In this document: piece by piece, positions 39,796-52,004 of the stretch
Numbering within the stretch: the stretch's first letter is position 1
How the letters are laid out: each line of letters starts with the position of its first letter
Assembly: GCF_003116015.1 (NCBI RefSeq)
Contig: NZ_LGQZ01000006.1
Location: 1-64,000, forward strand
DNA length: 64,000 nucleotides
Direction of reading: 5' to 3'
DNA from: Azospirillum sp. TSO22-1
Lineage (GTDB): Bacteria; Pseudomonadota; Alphaproteobacteria; Azospirillales; Azospirillaceae
Notes under the pieces: generated by a model
The model's database searches: none
Seen by the model: the letters and a program-made list of their open reading frames with translations, nothing else
Told to the model about the DNA's origin: nothing
Position numbers and translations under genes: made by a program

Positions 39796-40395
39796 TCATC
39801 GCGGATCATACCCGCGGGCTTCCAGCGCATCGCCCAGCGTGTCGGCCATGCGCAGGGTCTTCACCAGGAGCGGGACGAGCAGCGCCAGCGCGCTGCGCTC
39901 CACGCCGCGGGCGCGCTGCGCCATGCGGATCTCCTGCACCAGGTCGAACAGCACGGGGATCAGCCGGATGGTCAGCGCCAGCATCAAGCTGAGCTTCCCG
40001 GCGTTCACCCCCAGGGGCCGCAGCACGCCCAGCACCCGCTCCAGCGTCTCGATCATCTCCGACGCACGGGTGGTCAGCGTCACCAGGGCCGAGAGCAGCA
40101 CCAGCAGGCACACCCGCGCCGTCACCACCACCGCGGTTTCCCAATCGGCGAAGGCCGCCTGCGCCGCGAACAGCACCAGCAGGATGGGCAGCAGCGGGCG
40201 CAGCTGGTCGGCCGCGGTGCGCGCCGGCAGCCAGGCCAGCGCGAACAGCCCCAGGCACGCCAGCAGCGCCGCCCCCAGCGGCGCCGGGCCGGTGACGAAG
40301 AACACCCCGGTCGCCGCCACCGCCAGCCCCGCCAGCTTCCAGCCGGCCGGCAGCGCGTGCACGGGGGACTCGCGGTGCAGGTACAGCCCCAGCAT
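39796..40395 (-). CDS. bioN: Biotin ECF transporter transmembrane subunit BioN
   Basis: T-component (CbiQ/EcfT family) of 199 residues with four to five membrane helices and the ATPase-coupling helix segments (about 140-175, ...AQRARGVE). The start overlaps the bioM stop as ATGA. The frame is open upstream but [13 protein letters not shown] is the usual family start. It couples BioM to BioY. Confidence 0.9.
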   Translation of the reverse strand: MLGLYLHRESPVHALPAGWKLAGLAVAATGVFFVTGPAPLGAALLACLGLFALAWLPARTAADQLRPLLPILLVLFAAQAAFADWETAVVVTARVCLLVLLSALVTLTTRASEMIETLERVLGVLRPLGVNAGKLSLMLALTIRLIPVLFDLVQEIRMAQRARGVERSALALLVPLLVKTLRMADTLGDALEARGYDPR

Positions 40396-41069
40396 CAGCC
40401 CATCCTCGCCACGTAGGCGGCGATCGCCGGCCCCGGCGCGTCGTCGGCGACCACGCGGCCCTCGTCCAACACGATGACCCGCTCCGCCTCGGCGACGAGG
40501 TCGAGGTCGTGCGAGACGACGATGGCGGTCTCCGGCAGGTCGCGGATGACCCGGGCGATGGCGCGGCGGTTGCGCAGGTCGAGCAGCGTGGTCGGCTCGT
40601 CGAACACCACGTGCGCCGGCTCCAGCACCAGCACCGAGGCGATGGCCAGCAGCTGCTTCTGCCCGCCGCTCAGCAGGTGCGCCGGCCACGTGCGGTGCCC
40701 GGTCAGGCCGAAGCGCTCCAGCGCCGCGTCCACCCGCCGGGTGATCTCGTCGCGCGGCAGGCGCAGGTTCTTCAGGCCGAAGGCGACGTCCTCCTCCACC
40801 GTCGGGTAGACGATCTGCACGTCCGGGTCCTGGAAGACGAAGCCGACGCGGCGCCGCACCGCCTTCGCATCCTTGCGGGTGTCGAGGCCGTCCACCAGCA
40901 CCTGCCCCTCGCTGGGCACGATCAGCCCGTTGAGCAGACGGGCCAGCGTGCTCTTGCCCGAGCCGTTGCTGCCGACGATGGCGACGCGCCGTTCGGCCAG
41001 GGTCAGGTCGATGCCGCGCAGCACCTCCCGCTCGCCGTACCGGTGCCGCACGTTGCGCAGCTCGATCAA
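40395..41069 (-). CDS. bioM: Biotin ECF transporter ATPase BioM
   Basis: ABC ATPase of 224 residues: Walker A GSNGSGKS (33-40), Q-loop FVFQDPDVQ, signature LSGGQKQ (133-139), Walker B HVVFDE (153-158) and switch histidine VVSHDLD. A TTG start at 41069 is preferred because GGAGG lies eight bases upstream and the protein then begins [12 protein letters not shown] as in EcfA proteins; an ATG-initiated frame would add 39 unlike residues. It follows the oxidoreductase gene by 13 bases. Confidence 0.9.
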   Translation of the reverse strand: MIELRNVRHRYGEREVLRGIDLTLAERRVAIVGSNGSGKSTLARLLNGLIVPSEGQVLVDGLDTRKDAKAVRRRVGFVFQDPDVQIVYPTVEEDVAFGLKNLRLPRDEITRRVDAALERFGLTGHRTWPAHLLSGGQKQLLAIASVLVLEPAHVVFDEPTTLLDLRNRRAIARVIRDLPETAIVVSHDLDLVAEAERVIVLDEGRVVADDAPGPAIAAYVARMG

Positions 41070-41082
41070 ACGCCTGTCCTCC

Positions 41083-42066
41083 TCAGCCGACCAGCAGCAC
41101 CTTGCCGCGACGCCCCGAAGCCTCGGCGGCGCGCACGGCCTCGGCCGCGTCGGCAAGGTCGTAGGTCGCCGCGACCGGCAACGCAAGCCGCCCGTCGGTC
41201 ACCCGCGCGACCACCGCGTCGAACGCCGCCCGCCACTCGGCGACGGAACACCGGTCGACCCAGCGGCGCAGCCAGTAGTCGGAGGCGCGCAGCCCCCGCC
41301 GCGAGAGGTCCGCCGGGTCGGGCCGCAGCAGCGCCCCGGACAGCAGGCCGTAGGACAGCAGCACCCCGCCCGGCGCCAGATGGTTGAGCAGCGCCGCCCC
41401 CTCCGTCCCGCCGACCGCGTCCAGCCCGGCCGCCGCCCCCTCCGCCGCGCCAAGGCGGGCCAACACCGGCGCCAGCGGCTCGCGCGTCGTATCGACCACC
41501 GCGGCGGCGCCGAGGGCCAGCAGTTCGTCGGTGTAGGCGCCGCTGCGCACCAGGGCGACCATGCGCAGCTCCAGCTCCCGGCACAGTCCGGCGGCGAGGC
41601 GCCCGCAGGCCGAGCCGGCGGCGTTGACCAGCAGCACGCCGCCCGGCGGCAGCCGCAACTCCTCCGTCAGCATCAGCCAGACGGCGACGGGGTTGATGTA
41701 GAGCTGCGCCGCCGCACCGTCCGTCACCGCGTCCGGCACCGGCACCGCCCATTGGGCCGGGGCGGTCACCAGCTCCTGCCACGTCCCAGCGCCGCGCAGC
41801 GGCAGCACGCGCGTGCCGATCAGGTCCGACGGCGCGCCGGGGCCGGCGGCGAGCACGGTGCCCACCCCCTCCCAGCCGGGGACGGAGGGCAGCGGCGTGT
41901 GCTTCGCGTAGGTGCCGCGGATGGTCAGCAGATCCGAGGGGTTGATGGAGCGCGCGTGCACGCGCACCAACAGCTCGCCGGGACCGGGTTCGGGAGGCGG
42001 CGCCTTGGTCAGGCACAGCACCTCCGCCGGCTCGCCGAAGCGGTCGTAACGGAGGACACGGGCCAT
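41083..42066 (-). CDS. MDR-family oxidoreductase, 2-enoyl thioester reductase-like
   Basis: Zinc-free medium-chain dehydrogenase/reductase of 327 residues. [33 protein letters not shown] residues (about 42-70) and [13 protein letters not shown] (about 131-143) follow the pattern of mitochondrial/bacterial trans-2-enoyl-CoA/ACP reductases (MECR/Etr1), and [11 protein letters not shown] is the cofactor loop. AAGGGAG precedes the ATG. It is first gene of the operon that continues through bioM, bioN, bioY, the ligase and the thiolase-like gene. The exact substrate is unknown; an enoyl-thioester fits the CoA theme of its neighbours. Confidence 0.78.
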   Translation of the reverse strand: MARVLRYDRFGEPAEVLCLTKAPPPEPGPGELLVRVHARSINPSDLLTIRGTYAKHTPLPSVPGWEGVGTVLAAGPGAPSDLIGTRVLPLRGAGTWQELVTAPAQWAVPVPDAVTDGAAAQLYINPVAVWLMLTEELRLPPGGVLLVNAAGSACGRLAAGLCRELELRMVALVRSGAYTDELLALGAAAVVDTTREPLAPVLARLGAAEGAAAGLDAVGGTEGAALLNHLAPGGVLLSYGLLSGALLRPDPADLSRRGLRASDYWLRRWVDRCSVAEWRAAFDAVVARVTDGRLALPVAATYDLADAAEAVRAAEASGRRGKVLLVG

Positions 42067-42406
42067 GGCGGGACTCCCTTGGTGACGGCGCCGTCGCATT
42101 TATTCGCAAGCTTCGCACCGCCACAAGGGGGCGCGTTGCGGAATCGTGCCAATCTGCAAGGAGATTCGCCGGAATACGAATGAAGTTGCGAAGACTGCGA
42201 ACCATGGTGCCGGCCACGATCCTGCCTGCGTGCCCGGGCCGCGCGATAGAGGCTGTCGCAACACCCCTGCCGCCCGCCGATTGGGCGCCCTGCACAGTCT
42301 TTGCTCACCCGTCCGCCCAAAACGCCGCTGCGTCCGCCGCCCCGGCCGGCCTGCGATTTGCAAAGCGCGCCTCCCGCCCAGCCTTTCCGCCACCCGGGAT
42401 CCGGAC
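42067..42406. other. Divergent promoter region of the biotin operon and transglutaminase gene
   Basis: 340 bases without a credible gene; open frames that cross it have poor ribosome sites and no family features. It must hold promoters for both directions. No biotin-repressor site of the BioR type (TTATnnATAA) was seen. Confidence 0.55.
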
Positions 42407-45735
<3,329 letters not shown>

Positions 45736-45736
<1 letters not shown>

Positions 45737-45763
45737 TCCCTCCCCCGCGAGGGGGGAGGGGCT
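45736..45763. repeat. GC-rich palindromic element, copy 4 (bidirectional terminator)
   Basis: GTCCCTCCCCC and GGGGGGAGGGGC arms around GCGA fill the 27-base gap between the convergent transglutaminase and metallopeptidase genes. Followed by CTTTAT on the plus strand. Confidence 0.8.
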
Positions 45764-46807
45764 TTATGGGCGCTTCCCATGGATCACCCGGTGGATGAAC
45801 GCCAGCTTCCCCGTGGTCGGGGCGTTCACCACGAACGGGTACGGGTCGTTCACGCCCATGCTGCGGTTCAGCGCGTTCAGCGCCTCGGTCAGCGGGTACC
45901 AGGTGTCGAGCAGCGCCTCGAAGTCGGTGCAGCGGTAGGCGTCGCCGCCGATCTCGCGCTTGGCGTCGACGCCGATCACCACGAGCTTCAGGTTGGCCGC
46001 GGTGTCCAGCGTGCCGACCATGTGCATGGTGTGCGCCCAGCACTCCGCCCAGTCCTCCCAGGGGTGGGACGAGGCGTAGGCGCTGATGAAGTGCCCGTTC
46101 CAGTCCGCCGGCGGCCCCTGGCCGTAATGGCACTGCAGCGCCTGGGCGTAGTCCTGCCGCTCGTCACCGAACAGTTCGCGGAATCCGTCGATCAGCGGCG
46201 TGCCCTCGACCAGCCGCTCCCAGTAGTAATGCCCCAGCTCGTGCCGGAAATGGCCGAGCAGCGTGCGGTAGGGCTCGCCCATCGCCACCCGCCGGGCCTC
46301 GCGTTCGGCGTCGTCGGCCTCGGCGATGCTGAGGGTGATGACGCCGCCCGCGTGCCCGGTCATCACCGGCGCGGGTGCCGCCTCGGGAGCGAGGAACTCG
46401 AAGGCGATGCCCTCGGGCGCAGCGCCGGCCTTGGGCTCCACCGGCAGGCCGAAGCGCAGCAGGTTGTGCACGGCGCGGTGCTTGGCCAGCTCGATCCTCT
46501 GCCAGCGCCGCAGGTTGTCCGGCACCGACAGGTCGGGGATGACGCGGTTGAGCCGGCAGGCGCGGCACAGCGGCTGGCCGTCGCCCGGCTCCAGCAGCCA
46601 GTTGCAAGCGCCGTGCTGCGCGTTGCCACACAGCCGGTAACCGCCCGTCTCCGAGTCCATGGGCGTGACGGTGCCGTCCGCCGCGACGGTCACGGCGGCG
46701 ACCACCATCCGGTCGGGCAGGTAGGCGAGGTCGGCGCCGCAGCGCTCGCAGCGGACGTTCTCGAAATAGACGCGCTGGCCGCACCGCTGGCAGGTGAAGA
46801 TCCTCAT
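45764..46807 (-). CDS. Zinc-ribbon zinc metallopeptidase (DUF2248/Peptidase_Mx1 family)
   Basis: Protein of 347 residues. Two zinc-ribbon-like cysteine sets lie at the N-terminus (C6, C9, C20, C23 and C60, C68, C81, C84). The peptidase site is HELGH (H189, E190, H193) followed by YYWERLV, and acids further on in WAECWAHTMH may supply the third ligand. This family is commonly found beside transglutaminase/DUF2126 proteins, as here, and is thought to act with them. The start MRIFTCQRCG is standard; the open frame upstream overlaps the next gene. Confidence 0.87.
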   Translation of the reverse strand: MRIFTCQRCGQRVYFENVRCERCGADLAYLPDRMVVAAVTVAADGTVTPMDSETGGYRLCGNAQHGACNWLLEPGDGQPLCRACRLNRVIPDLSVPDNLRRWQRIELAKHRAVHNLLRFGLPVEPKAGAAPEGIAFEFLAPEAAPAPVMTGHAGGVITLSIAEADDAEREARRVAMGEPYRTLLGHFRHELGHYYWERLVEGTPLIDGFRELFGDERQDYAQALQCHYGQGPPADWNGHFISAYASSHPWEDWAECWAHTMHMVGTLDTAANLKLVVIGVDAKREIGGDAYRCTDFEALLDTWYPLTEALNALNRSMGVNDPYPFVVNAPTTGKLAFIHRVIHGKRP

Positions 46808-46841
46808 GCCGTTCCCAACGCCCCCCGCCGCGCGCGGTTCC

Positions 46842-48554
46842 TCACGCCCGCTCGGCGCAGGGTGTGCCGTCGATCGCCCCGACGGCGTCGCCGTCCGGAT
46901 CGCCGGCGAGATAGGCGTCGAGCAGGCGGTGGAAGGCGTCGCGCGCCGCACCCCCGGTCAGGTTGTGGTCGGCGTCGGGCAGCGTCTCCAGCCGCACGCC
47001 GGGCTGGCCGGCGAACCACGCGCCGCCGGGCCCGAAATGCGCCTCCAGCTCGCCCAGCGAGACGTCGTGGGCGCTGTAGACCAGCAGCGTCCGCACGCCG
47101 CGCGCGCCCAGCCGGCGGAACGCCGCGTGCGGCGCCGATCCGCCGAAGCGGCGTCGAACGCGGCGCAGCAGCGCCACGGGAACGTCGAGGAGGCGCCCCG
47201 GCCGCCGGGCGGCCTCGCGGACGACGCGCGGCCAGTTGGCGGGGTCACCGAGCTGCGCCAGATAGAAGGCGGCGGGGTGGCTCTCGTCGCGGCCGAGCGC
47301 CTCCGCGGTGGCGCCGTCGCCGAGCGTGAAGAGGCCGGGATTGATCATCACCTGCCCGGCCACCCGCTCGTCCTCCAGCGCCGTGTGCAGCGCCAGCGCC
47401 GCACCGGCGCACACCCCCAGCACGACGCAACGCCGCCGCCCGCGCGCTTCCAGCCAGTCGAGCGCGGCGCGCGTGTCGGCGATCGAACCGCGGCGGTAGA
47501 TCAGCCCGTCCGGCTGCCCCGCCGCCGACGCGCTGTCGCCCAGGCCCGCCAAGTCCATGCGCAGTGAGGCGTAGCCATGCGCCGCCAGCCGACGGGCAAT
47601 CTCCACCGACAGACGGGCGAAACCGACGTGGTGCCACGCGCCGCTCGGCAGCAGCAGCAGTGCCGGCCGGTCCGCCGGGGCGAAGCCCGCCGGCTCGCTC
47701 CACACCCCGGCCAGCCCGCCGCCGGGGCCGAACAGCACCGGCGTCTCGACCGCCGAAGGCAGCGCGAGCCGCGCCGGCTCGGCGGGGCGCGGTGCAGGTT
47801 CGGCGCGGGCGGTGGGCGCGTCGGCGGCCAGCCACGCGGCGACGCGTTCCAGCGGCGCCACGGGCACCACACCGCGCTCCACGCTGCGCATCAGCGCGGC
47901 GTAGTCGGCGAAGGGCTCCTCCTCCACCGCCGCGCCCAGCCCCGACAGGCGCCCGGCCAGCGAGGCGGCGCCGCGCACGTCGGTGCGGGCCAGCAGCAGC
48001 GTGCGCGCCGCCGGGGCGGCGGCCAGTCGCGCAGGATCGAGCGCCGTCAGGTCGGCCAGCGTCTGCGCGGTGAGGCGGAAGCCATTGAACTCCAGCGCGT
48101 CCGGATCCAGCTGCGGCGCGCCGGCCAGCCGGGCCATGGCCCGGACCTCGGCGGCGAAGGCGGCGCCGGAGCACGGCGCCAGCAGCACCAGCCGGTCCAC
48201 CCCGCCCCGCTCGGCCGCCGCTGCGGCGGCCAGCGCGGCGCCGAGGCGCGCGCCGACCAGCGCCACCTCCTGCAACTCCAGCGTGTTGGTTATCCAGCGC
48301 ACGGCGGCGTGCACGCCATCGATCCAGGCCCGCACCCGGCCAGGATCGTCGTCGCCACCGCGCGAGTCCCCGGTGCCCGGGTAATCGAAGCGCAGCGTCG
48401 GAAGCCCGGCTGCGGCAAGGCGTTTAGCCAACGCCCGCCAAGCGCGGTGGGTGCAGTACGCCTCGAGCCCCATGGGACTGCACAGCACCACGCCACGGCG
48501 ACCGGCCGCCGGATGCAGCCAGCCGAAGCACTCATCGAAGACGACCGGTCTCAT
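46842..48554 (-). CDS. Double alpha/beta hydrolase protein, atypical nucleophiles
   Basis: Protein of 570 residues made of two alpha/beta-hydrolase domains (about 1-260 and 285-560). In the first the nucleophile elbow reads GARLG (usual GxSxG), so serine is replaced by arginine and the domain may be inactive. In the second it is GVCAGA, with a cysteine nucleophile, and a late histidine in DADHNLTGG. The second domain recalls hydrolase 1 of exosortase/PEP-CTERM systems (GxCDG), though no exosortase is present. It follows the metallopeptidase gene by 34 bases on the same strand. Substrate unknown. Confidence 0.75.
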   Translation of the reverse strand: MRPVVFDECFGWLHPAAGRRGVVLCSPMGLEAYCTHRAWRALAKRLAAAGLPTLRFDYPGTGDSRGGDDDPGRVRAWIDGVHAAVRWITNTLELQEVALVGARLGAALAAAAAAERGGVDRLVLLAPCSGAAFAAEVRAMARLAGAPQLDPDALEFNGFRLTAQTLADLTALDPARLAAAPAARTLLLARTDVRGAASLAGRLSGLGAAVEEEPFADYAALMRSVERGVVPVAPLERVAAWLAADAPTARAEPAPRPAEPARLALPSAVETPVLFGPGGGLAGVWSEPAGFAPADRPALLLLPSGAWHHVGFARLSVEIARRLAAHGYASLRMDLAGLGDSASAAGQPDGLIYRRGSIADTRAALDWLEARGRRRCVVLGVCAGAALALHTALEDERVAGQVMINPGLFTLGDGATAEALGRDESHPAAFYLAQLGDPANWPRVVREAARRPGRLLDVPVALLRRVRRRFGGSAPHAAFRRLGARGVRTLLVYSAHDVSLGELEAHFGPGGAWFAGQPGVRLETLPDADHNLTGGAARDAFHRLLDAYLAGDPDGDAVGAIDGTPCAERA

Positions 48555-48670
48555 GCGCCACTCAAGGATTGCAACGAATCCTTGTAATAACGCTTTTGCG
48601 CGGCGATGGGACGGCAGCCCGCAGCGATTATCCTTTTGCCCCGTCTCTCACCACGAGCAGGATACCTCCA

Positions 48671-48708
48671 ATGCTCCGGCGCCCCGTCCAAGTTGGGGGC
48701 CGGGGCAT
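48671..48708. terminator. Imperfect hairpin after the dienelactone hydrolase gene
   Basis: ATGCTCCGGCGCCCC and GGGGGCCGGGGCAT arms can pair with two mismatches, 20 bases downstream of the dlh-like stop on the minus strand. It lacks a strong T-tract. Tentative terminator. Confidence 0.4.
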
Positions 48709-48728
48709 CGGAGGGAATGCACGCCCCG

Positions 48729-49394
48729 CTAGAACGCCGCCTCCAGCAGCCCCTGGGTGCGCGTCCAGGCGCGTCGGGCGCTGTCGGCGTCATAGCTCGC
48801 CCGCTCGTCGCAGCTGAAACCGTGCCCGGCGGGGTAGAGGTGGACCATCACCTCGGGGCGGGCGGCGCGCACCTCCTCGGAGACGGACAGCGGAATCGCC
48901 GTGTCCTTCTCGCCGAAGTGCAGCAGCACCGGGGCGCGCAGCGTCAGATGGACGTGCTTGGCGATCTGGCCGCCGTAATAGCCGACGGCGGCGCGCACCG
49001 GCAGGCGGGCCGCGGCCAACCACGCCAGCGTGCCGCCCCAGCAGAAGCCGACCACCGCCGCCGAGCCCGGCGTACCCAGATGCCCCAGCGCGGCCCCGAC
49101 GTCGGAGAGCGCCGCGTCCATGCTCACCTGCCCCATGATCGCCCGGCCGCGGTCGATGCCCGGCTGGTCGTAGGCCAGCTCCACCCCGCGCTCGACGCGG
49201 TCGAACAGCGCCGGGGCCAGCGCCGTCCAGCCGGCGGCGGCGTAGCGGTCGCAGACCGAGCGGATGTGGTGGTTGACCCCGAAGATCTCCTGCACCACCA
49301 CCACCGCTCCGCGCGCCGCGCCGTCCGGCCGCGCCAGATAGCCGCCGAAGTCGTGGCCGTCCTCGGCCTGCAAGGTGATGAGTTCGCCTGCCAT
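48729..49394 (-). CDS. Dienelactone hydrolase family protein
   Basis: Alpha/beta hydrolase of 221 residues. The nucleophile is cysteine in GFCWGG, with the acid-loop glutamate in VVQEIFGVN and the late histidine in PAGHGFSCDER, as in carboxymethylenebutenolidase. Length is typical. No aromatic-degradation genes are near, so the true substrate may be another lactone or ester. Confidence 0.87.
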   Translation of the reverse strand: MAGELITLQAEDGHDFGGYLARPDGAARGAVVVVQEIFGVNHHIRSVCDRYAAAGWTALAPALFDRVERGVELAYDQPGIDRGRAIMGQVSMDAALSDVGAALGHLGTPGSAAVVGFCWGGTLAWLAAARLPVRAAVGYYGGQIAKHVHLTLRAPVLLHFGEKDTAIPLSVSEEVRAARPEVMVHLYPAGHGFSCDERASYDADSARRAWTRTQGLLEAAF

Positions 49395-49481
49395 GTCGTT
49401 TCTCTCCCCGTGTGTCCGCCCGGCCTTGGGCCGTCGCCCGGTAAAGCTAAGCGCAACGGCGCCGGGATCAAAGCCGCGTCG

Positions 49482-49838
49482 TCAGACCCCGACCTCGATC
49501 GCCGCGTTGACGACGTAGATCATCTCGTTCCGGTCGTTCTTGTCGGCGAGGAAGATTCCACTCGGCGCCAGCATGCCGCCGGGGCCGACCTGCACGCTGA
49601 CCTGCCCGTAGGGGAAGACGGCGCGCACCGCCTCGACGTCCAGCTGGTCAGCGTCGGCGGGGACGGCGAGGTGGACGCGCACCTGCATGCGGCTGGTGTC
49701 GCCGTCCACCAGCGCGCGCATGCCGGGCATGGAGTTGCGCTCGATGGCGTTGCGCACAGCGCGGACGGCGGCCTTGGTGACGTCCTGCCCGTGCAGGTCG
49801 ACGCCCATGCCGAGTTCGACGAACATCACTTGCTTCAT
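49482..49838 (-). CDS. Lin0512 family protein
   Basis: Small protein of 118 residues matching the Lin0512 family of unknown function (MKQVMFVELGMGVDLHGQD, AVRNAIERNSMPG, and VFPYGQVSVQVGPGGM). GAGGAG lies eight bases before the ATG at 49838; an ATG at 49886 is in frame but unsupported. No signal peptide. It lies between the dlh-like gene and the NAD kinase and is on its own. Confidence 0.83.
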   Translation of the reverse strand: MKQVMFVELGMGVDLHGQDVTKAAVRAVRNAIERNSMPGMRALVDGDTSRMQVRVHLAVPADADQLDVEAVRAVFPYGQVSVQVGPGGMLAPSGIFLADKNDRNEMIYVVNAAIEVGV

Positions 49839-50027
49839 GGTGCTCTCCTCTGGTGCTTCGAGGGCGGCCTCGCATCCAGCTTGCACGGCACCAACCGCCC
49901 CGCCACCGGATTTTCATCCTCCGGAAGCACTTCCGGCATGCGGAAAACCCGGGGGTGCCGCTGGACGAGACCCGGCGGCGCGGCGCTATCCTGACTGCCG
50001 TCTGGCCGCCAGCAGGGGTATGAGTCC

Positions 50028-50804
50028 ATGCGCCTGACCTTCGAGTACGAACCGGACGATCCCCGGCAGTCCGGCTTCATCGCCGCGCTCAAGGAGCGCT
50101 ACGCCCGCTTCATCGACAACGACCACCCGGACATTGTGGTCGTCGTCGGCGGCGACGGCGCCATGCTGCGCGCGCTGCACCGCCGCACCCCGCCGCCGGA
50201 CCAGCCGGCGCGGCCGATCCGCTTCCTCGGCGTCGGGCGGGGCAACCTGAACTTCCTGATGAACCCCAGCTCGGTCGCCGACCAACTGGCCGAGCTGGAC
50301 CCGGCAGCGATGCCCTGCCACCGCGTCCACCCCCTGTGGGTCCAGGCGAACGGCGAGCTGATCGGCGCCGCCTACAACGACGTGGTGATCGGCGCCGGGG
50401 TGGCCGACTGCCACCAGTTCCACCTCGACAGCACGGACGGCGAGTTCGAGGGGTACGAGCTGCGCGGCACCGGCGTCTGCGTCGCCACGCCGCTCGGCTC
50501 CACCGCGTTCAACGCCAACAACCGCGGCGTCGTGCTGCCGCTCGACGTACCGCTGCTGTCGGTCACCGGCATCGTCTCCAACCGCGACCTCAGCGAGATC
50601 TTCGCCGGCAGCGACCTGTCGATCCGCTTCGCCTCGCGGCGCGGGGTCACGGTGTTCCTCGACGCGCACAAGACGCGGCACCTCGACTGCTCCGGCGTCG
50701 TGCGCATCCGCCGCGACGAGACGCGCTGGATGGAGCTGACCTTCGTCAACGACGGCGAGTTCTCGCGCCGGCGCATCGACCTCCTCAAGGGCAAGCGGAA
50801 ATAG
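50028..50804 (+). CDS. nadK: NAD kinase
   Basis: ATP-NAD kinase family protein of 258 residues that would make NADP from NAD. GGDG (41-44) with the catalytic D43 is present, as are a NLNF(L) loop, YNDVVI and TPLGSTAFN substrate-binding motifs. It is on the short side but matches compact bacterial NadK. It could be a second, divergent copy; this cannot be judged from the window. Confidence 0.85.
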   Translation: MRLTFEYEPDDPRQSGFIAALKERYARFIDNDHPDIVVVVGGDGAMLRALHRRTPPPDQPARPIRFLGVGRGNLNFLMNPSSVADQLAELDPAAMPCHRVHPLWVQANGELIGAAYNDVVIGAGVADCHQFHLDSTDGEFEGYELRGTGVCVATPLGSTAFNANNRGVVLPLDVPLLSVTGIVSNRDLSEIFAGSDLSIRFASRRGVTVFLDAHKTRHLDCSGVVRIRRDETRWMELTFVNDGEFSRRRIDLLKGKRK

Positions 50805-50877
50805 GCCTTCTTTCCGCCCGGCGTCCGCGACACCATCTCTGCTCGCGCAAGCCGTCGTTGGAAGGGATGGGATCCGC

Positions 50878-51861
50878 ATGGACAAGCTGCACGCGATGCG
50901 CGTCTTCGTCCGCGTCGTCGAGGCGAACAGCTTCTCGAAGGCCGCCGACACGCTGGGCCTGCCGCGCGCCTCGGTGACGACGACGATCCAGAACCTGGAG
51001 GCATCGCTGGGCGTGCGCCTGCTCCAGCGCACCACGCGCAAGCTCAGTCTGACGCTGGACGGCGCGGCGTACCTGGAGGGCGCCACCCGCATCCTGTCGG
51101 AGATCGACGAGATCGAATCCACCTTCACCAGCGCGCGCAAGACGCCGCGCGGCCGGCTGCGGGTGGACATGCCGGGCTCCATCGGCCGGCTGGTCATCAT
51201 CCCCTCGATCCACGAGTTCCACGCCAAGTACCCGGACATCGACCTGATGCTCGGACTGGGCGACCGCCCCATCGACCTGATCCAGGAGGGGGTGGACTGC
51301 GTCATCCGCGTCGGCGAGCTGTCGGATTCCACCCTGGTGGCGCGCCGCATCGGCGCCATGCAGCAGGTCACCTGCGCCAGCCCCGCCTATCTGGCCGAGC
51401 ACGGCGAGCCCCGGACCCTCGAGGACCTGGAGCGCCACGTGGCGGTGAACTATTTCGGCAGCCGCACCGGGCGGAATTTCGAGCTGTGCTTCCAGCGCGA
51501 CGGCCGGGAGGAGGAGATCGCCATGCAGGGCGTCGTCTCCGTCAACGACGCCGACGCCTACGTGACCTGCGGCCTGGAGGGGCTGGGCCTGCTGCAGCCC
51601 GGACGCTTCATGGTGCTGCCGCACCTGCGCAGCGGCGCCCTGCGCGAGATCCTGCGCGACTGGCGGCCGGCGCGCATCCCGATCTCCGCGGTGTACCCGC
51701 ACAACCGGCACCTGTCGCCGAAGGTGCGGGTGTTCGTCGACTGGGTGGCCGAGCTGTTCGAGCGCTGCCCGCTGCTCCAGGGCGAGGACCTGCCGGAGGA
51801 CGCGTGCGTGGAGCGCGCGGCGCCGGTCGAACGCGAGGGCGCGTGCGAGTGCGTGGTGTGA
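50878..51861 (+). CDS. LysR-family transcriptional regulator
   Basis: Protein of 327 residues: N-terminal winged helix (1-60; FVRVVEANSFSKAADTLGLPRASVTTTIQNLE) and a periplasmic-binding-protein-like effector domain (about 90-300). GAAGGGATGG precedes the ATG. It is transcribed in the same direction as the hydrolase-RND pump genes that start 143 bases downstream, so it is a candidate regulator of the pump rather than a classic divergent LysR. The effector is unknown. A cysteine-containing C-terminal tail is unusual but probably harmless. Confidence 0.88.
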   Translation: MDKLHAMRVFVRVVEANSFSKAADTLGLPRASVTTTIQNLEASLGVRLLQRTTRKLSLTLDGAAYLEGATRILSEIDEIESTFTSARKTPRGRLRVDMPGSIGRLVIIPSIHEFHAKYPDIDLMLGLGDRPIDLIQEGVDCVIRVGELSDSTLVARRIGAMQQVTCASPAYLAEHGEPRTLEDLERHVAVNYFGSRTGRNFELCFQRDGREEEIAMQGVVSVNDADAYVTCGLEGLGLLQPGRFMVLPHLRSGALREILRDWRPARIPISAVYPHNRHLSPKVRVFVDWVAELFERCPLLQGEDLPEDACVERAAPVEREGACECVV

Positions 51862-52004
51862 GGCAGGCCAAAAGCCTCCGCCTCGCCCCGATTGTTCATC
51901 CCAGCTGAATTCTGTTCCCGACCGCGGCGGCTTTATCCCACCCGGGGGCTCGACCAATATCCCTCTCGCTGCATTGCGGGAGGGGCGCTCGGCGCCGGGT
52001 TGGA

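Noticed and set aside
42067..42406. Expected biotin-repressor (BioR) site upstream of the BioMNY operon
   Set aside because: No TTATnnATAA-like palindrome could be found on either strand.
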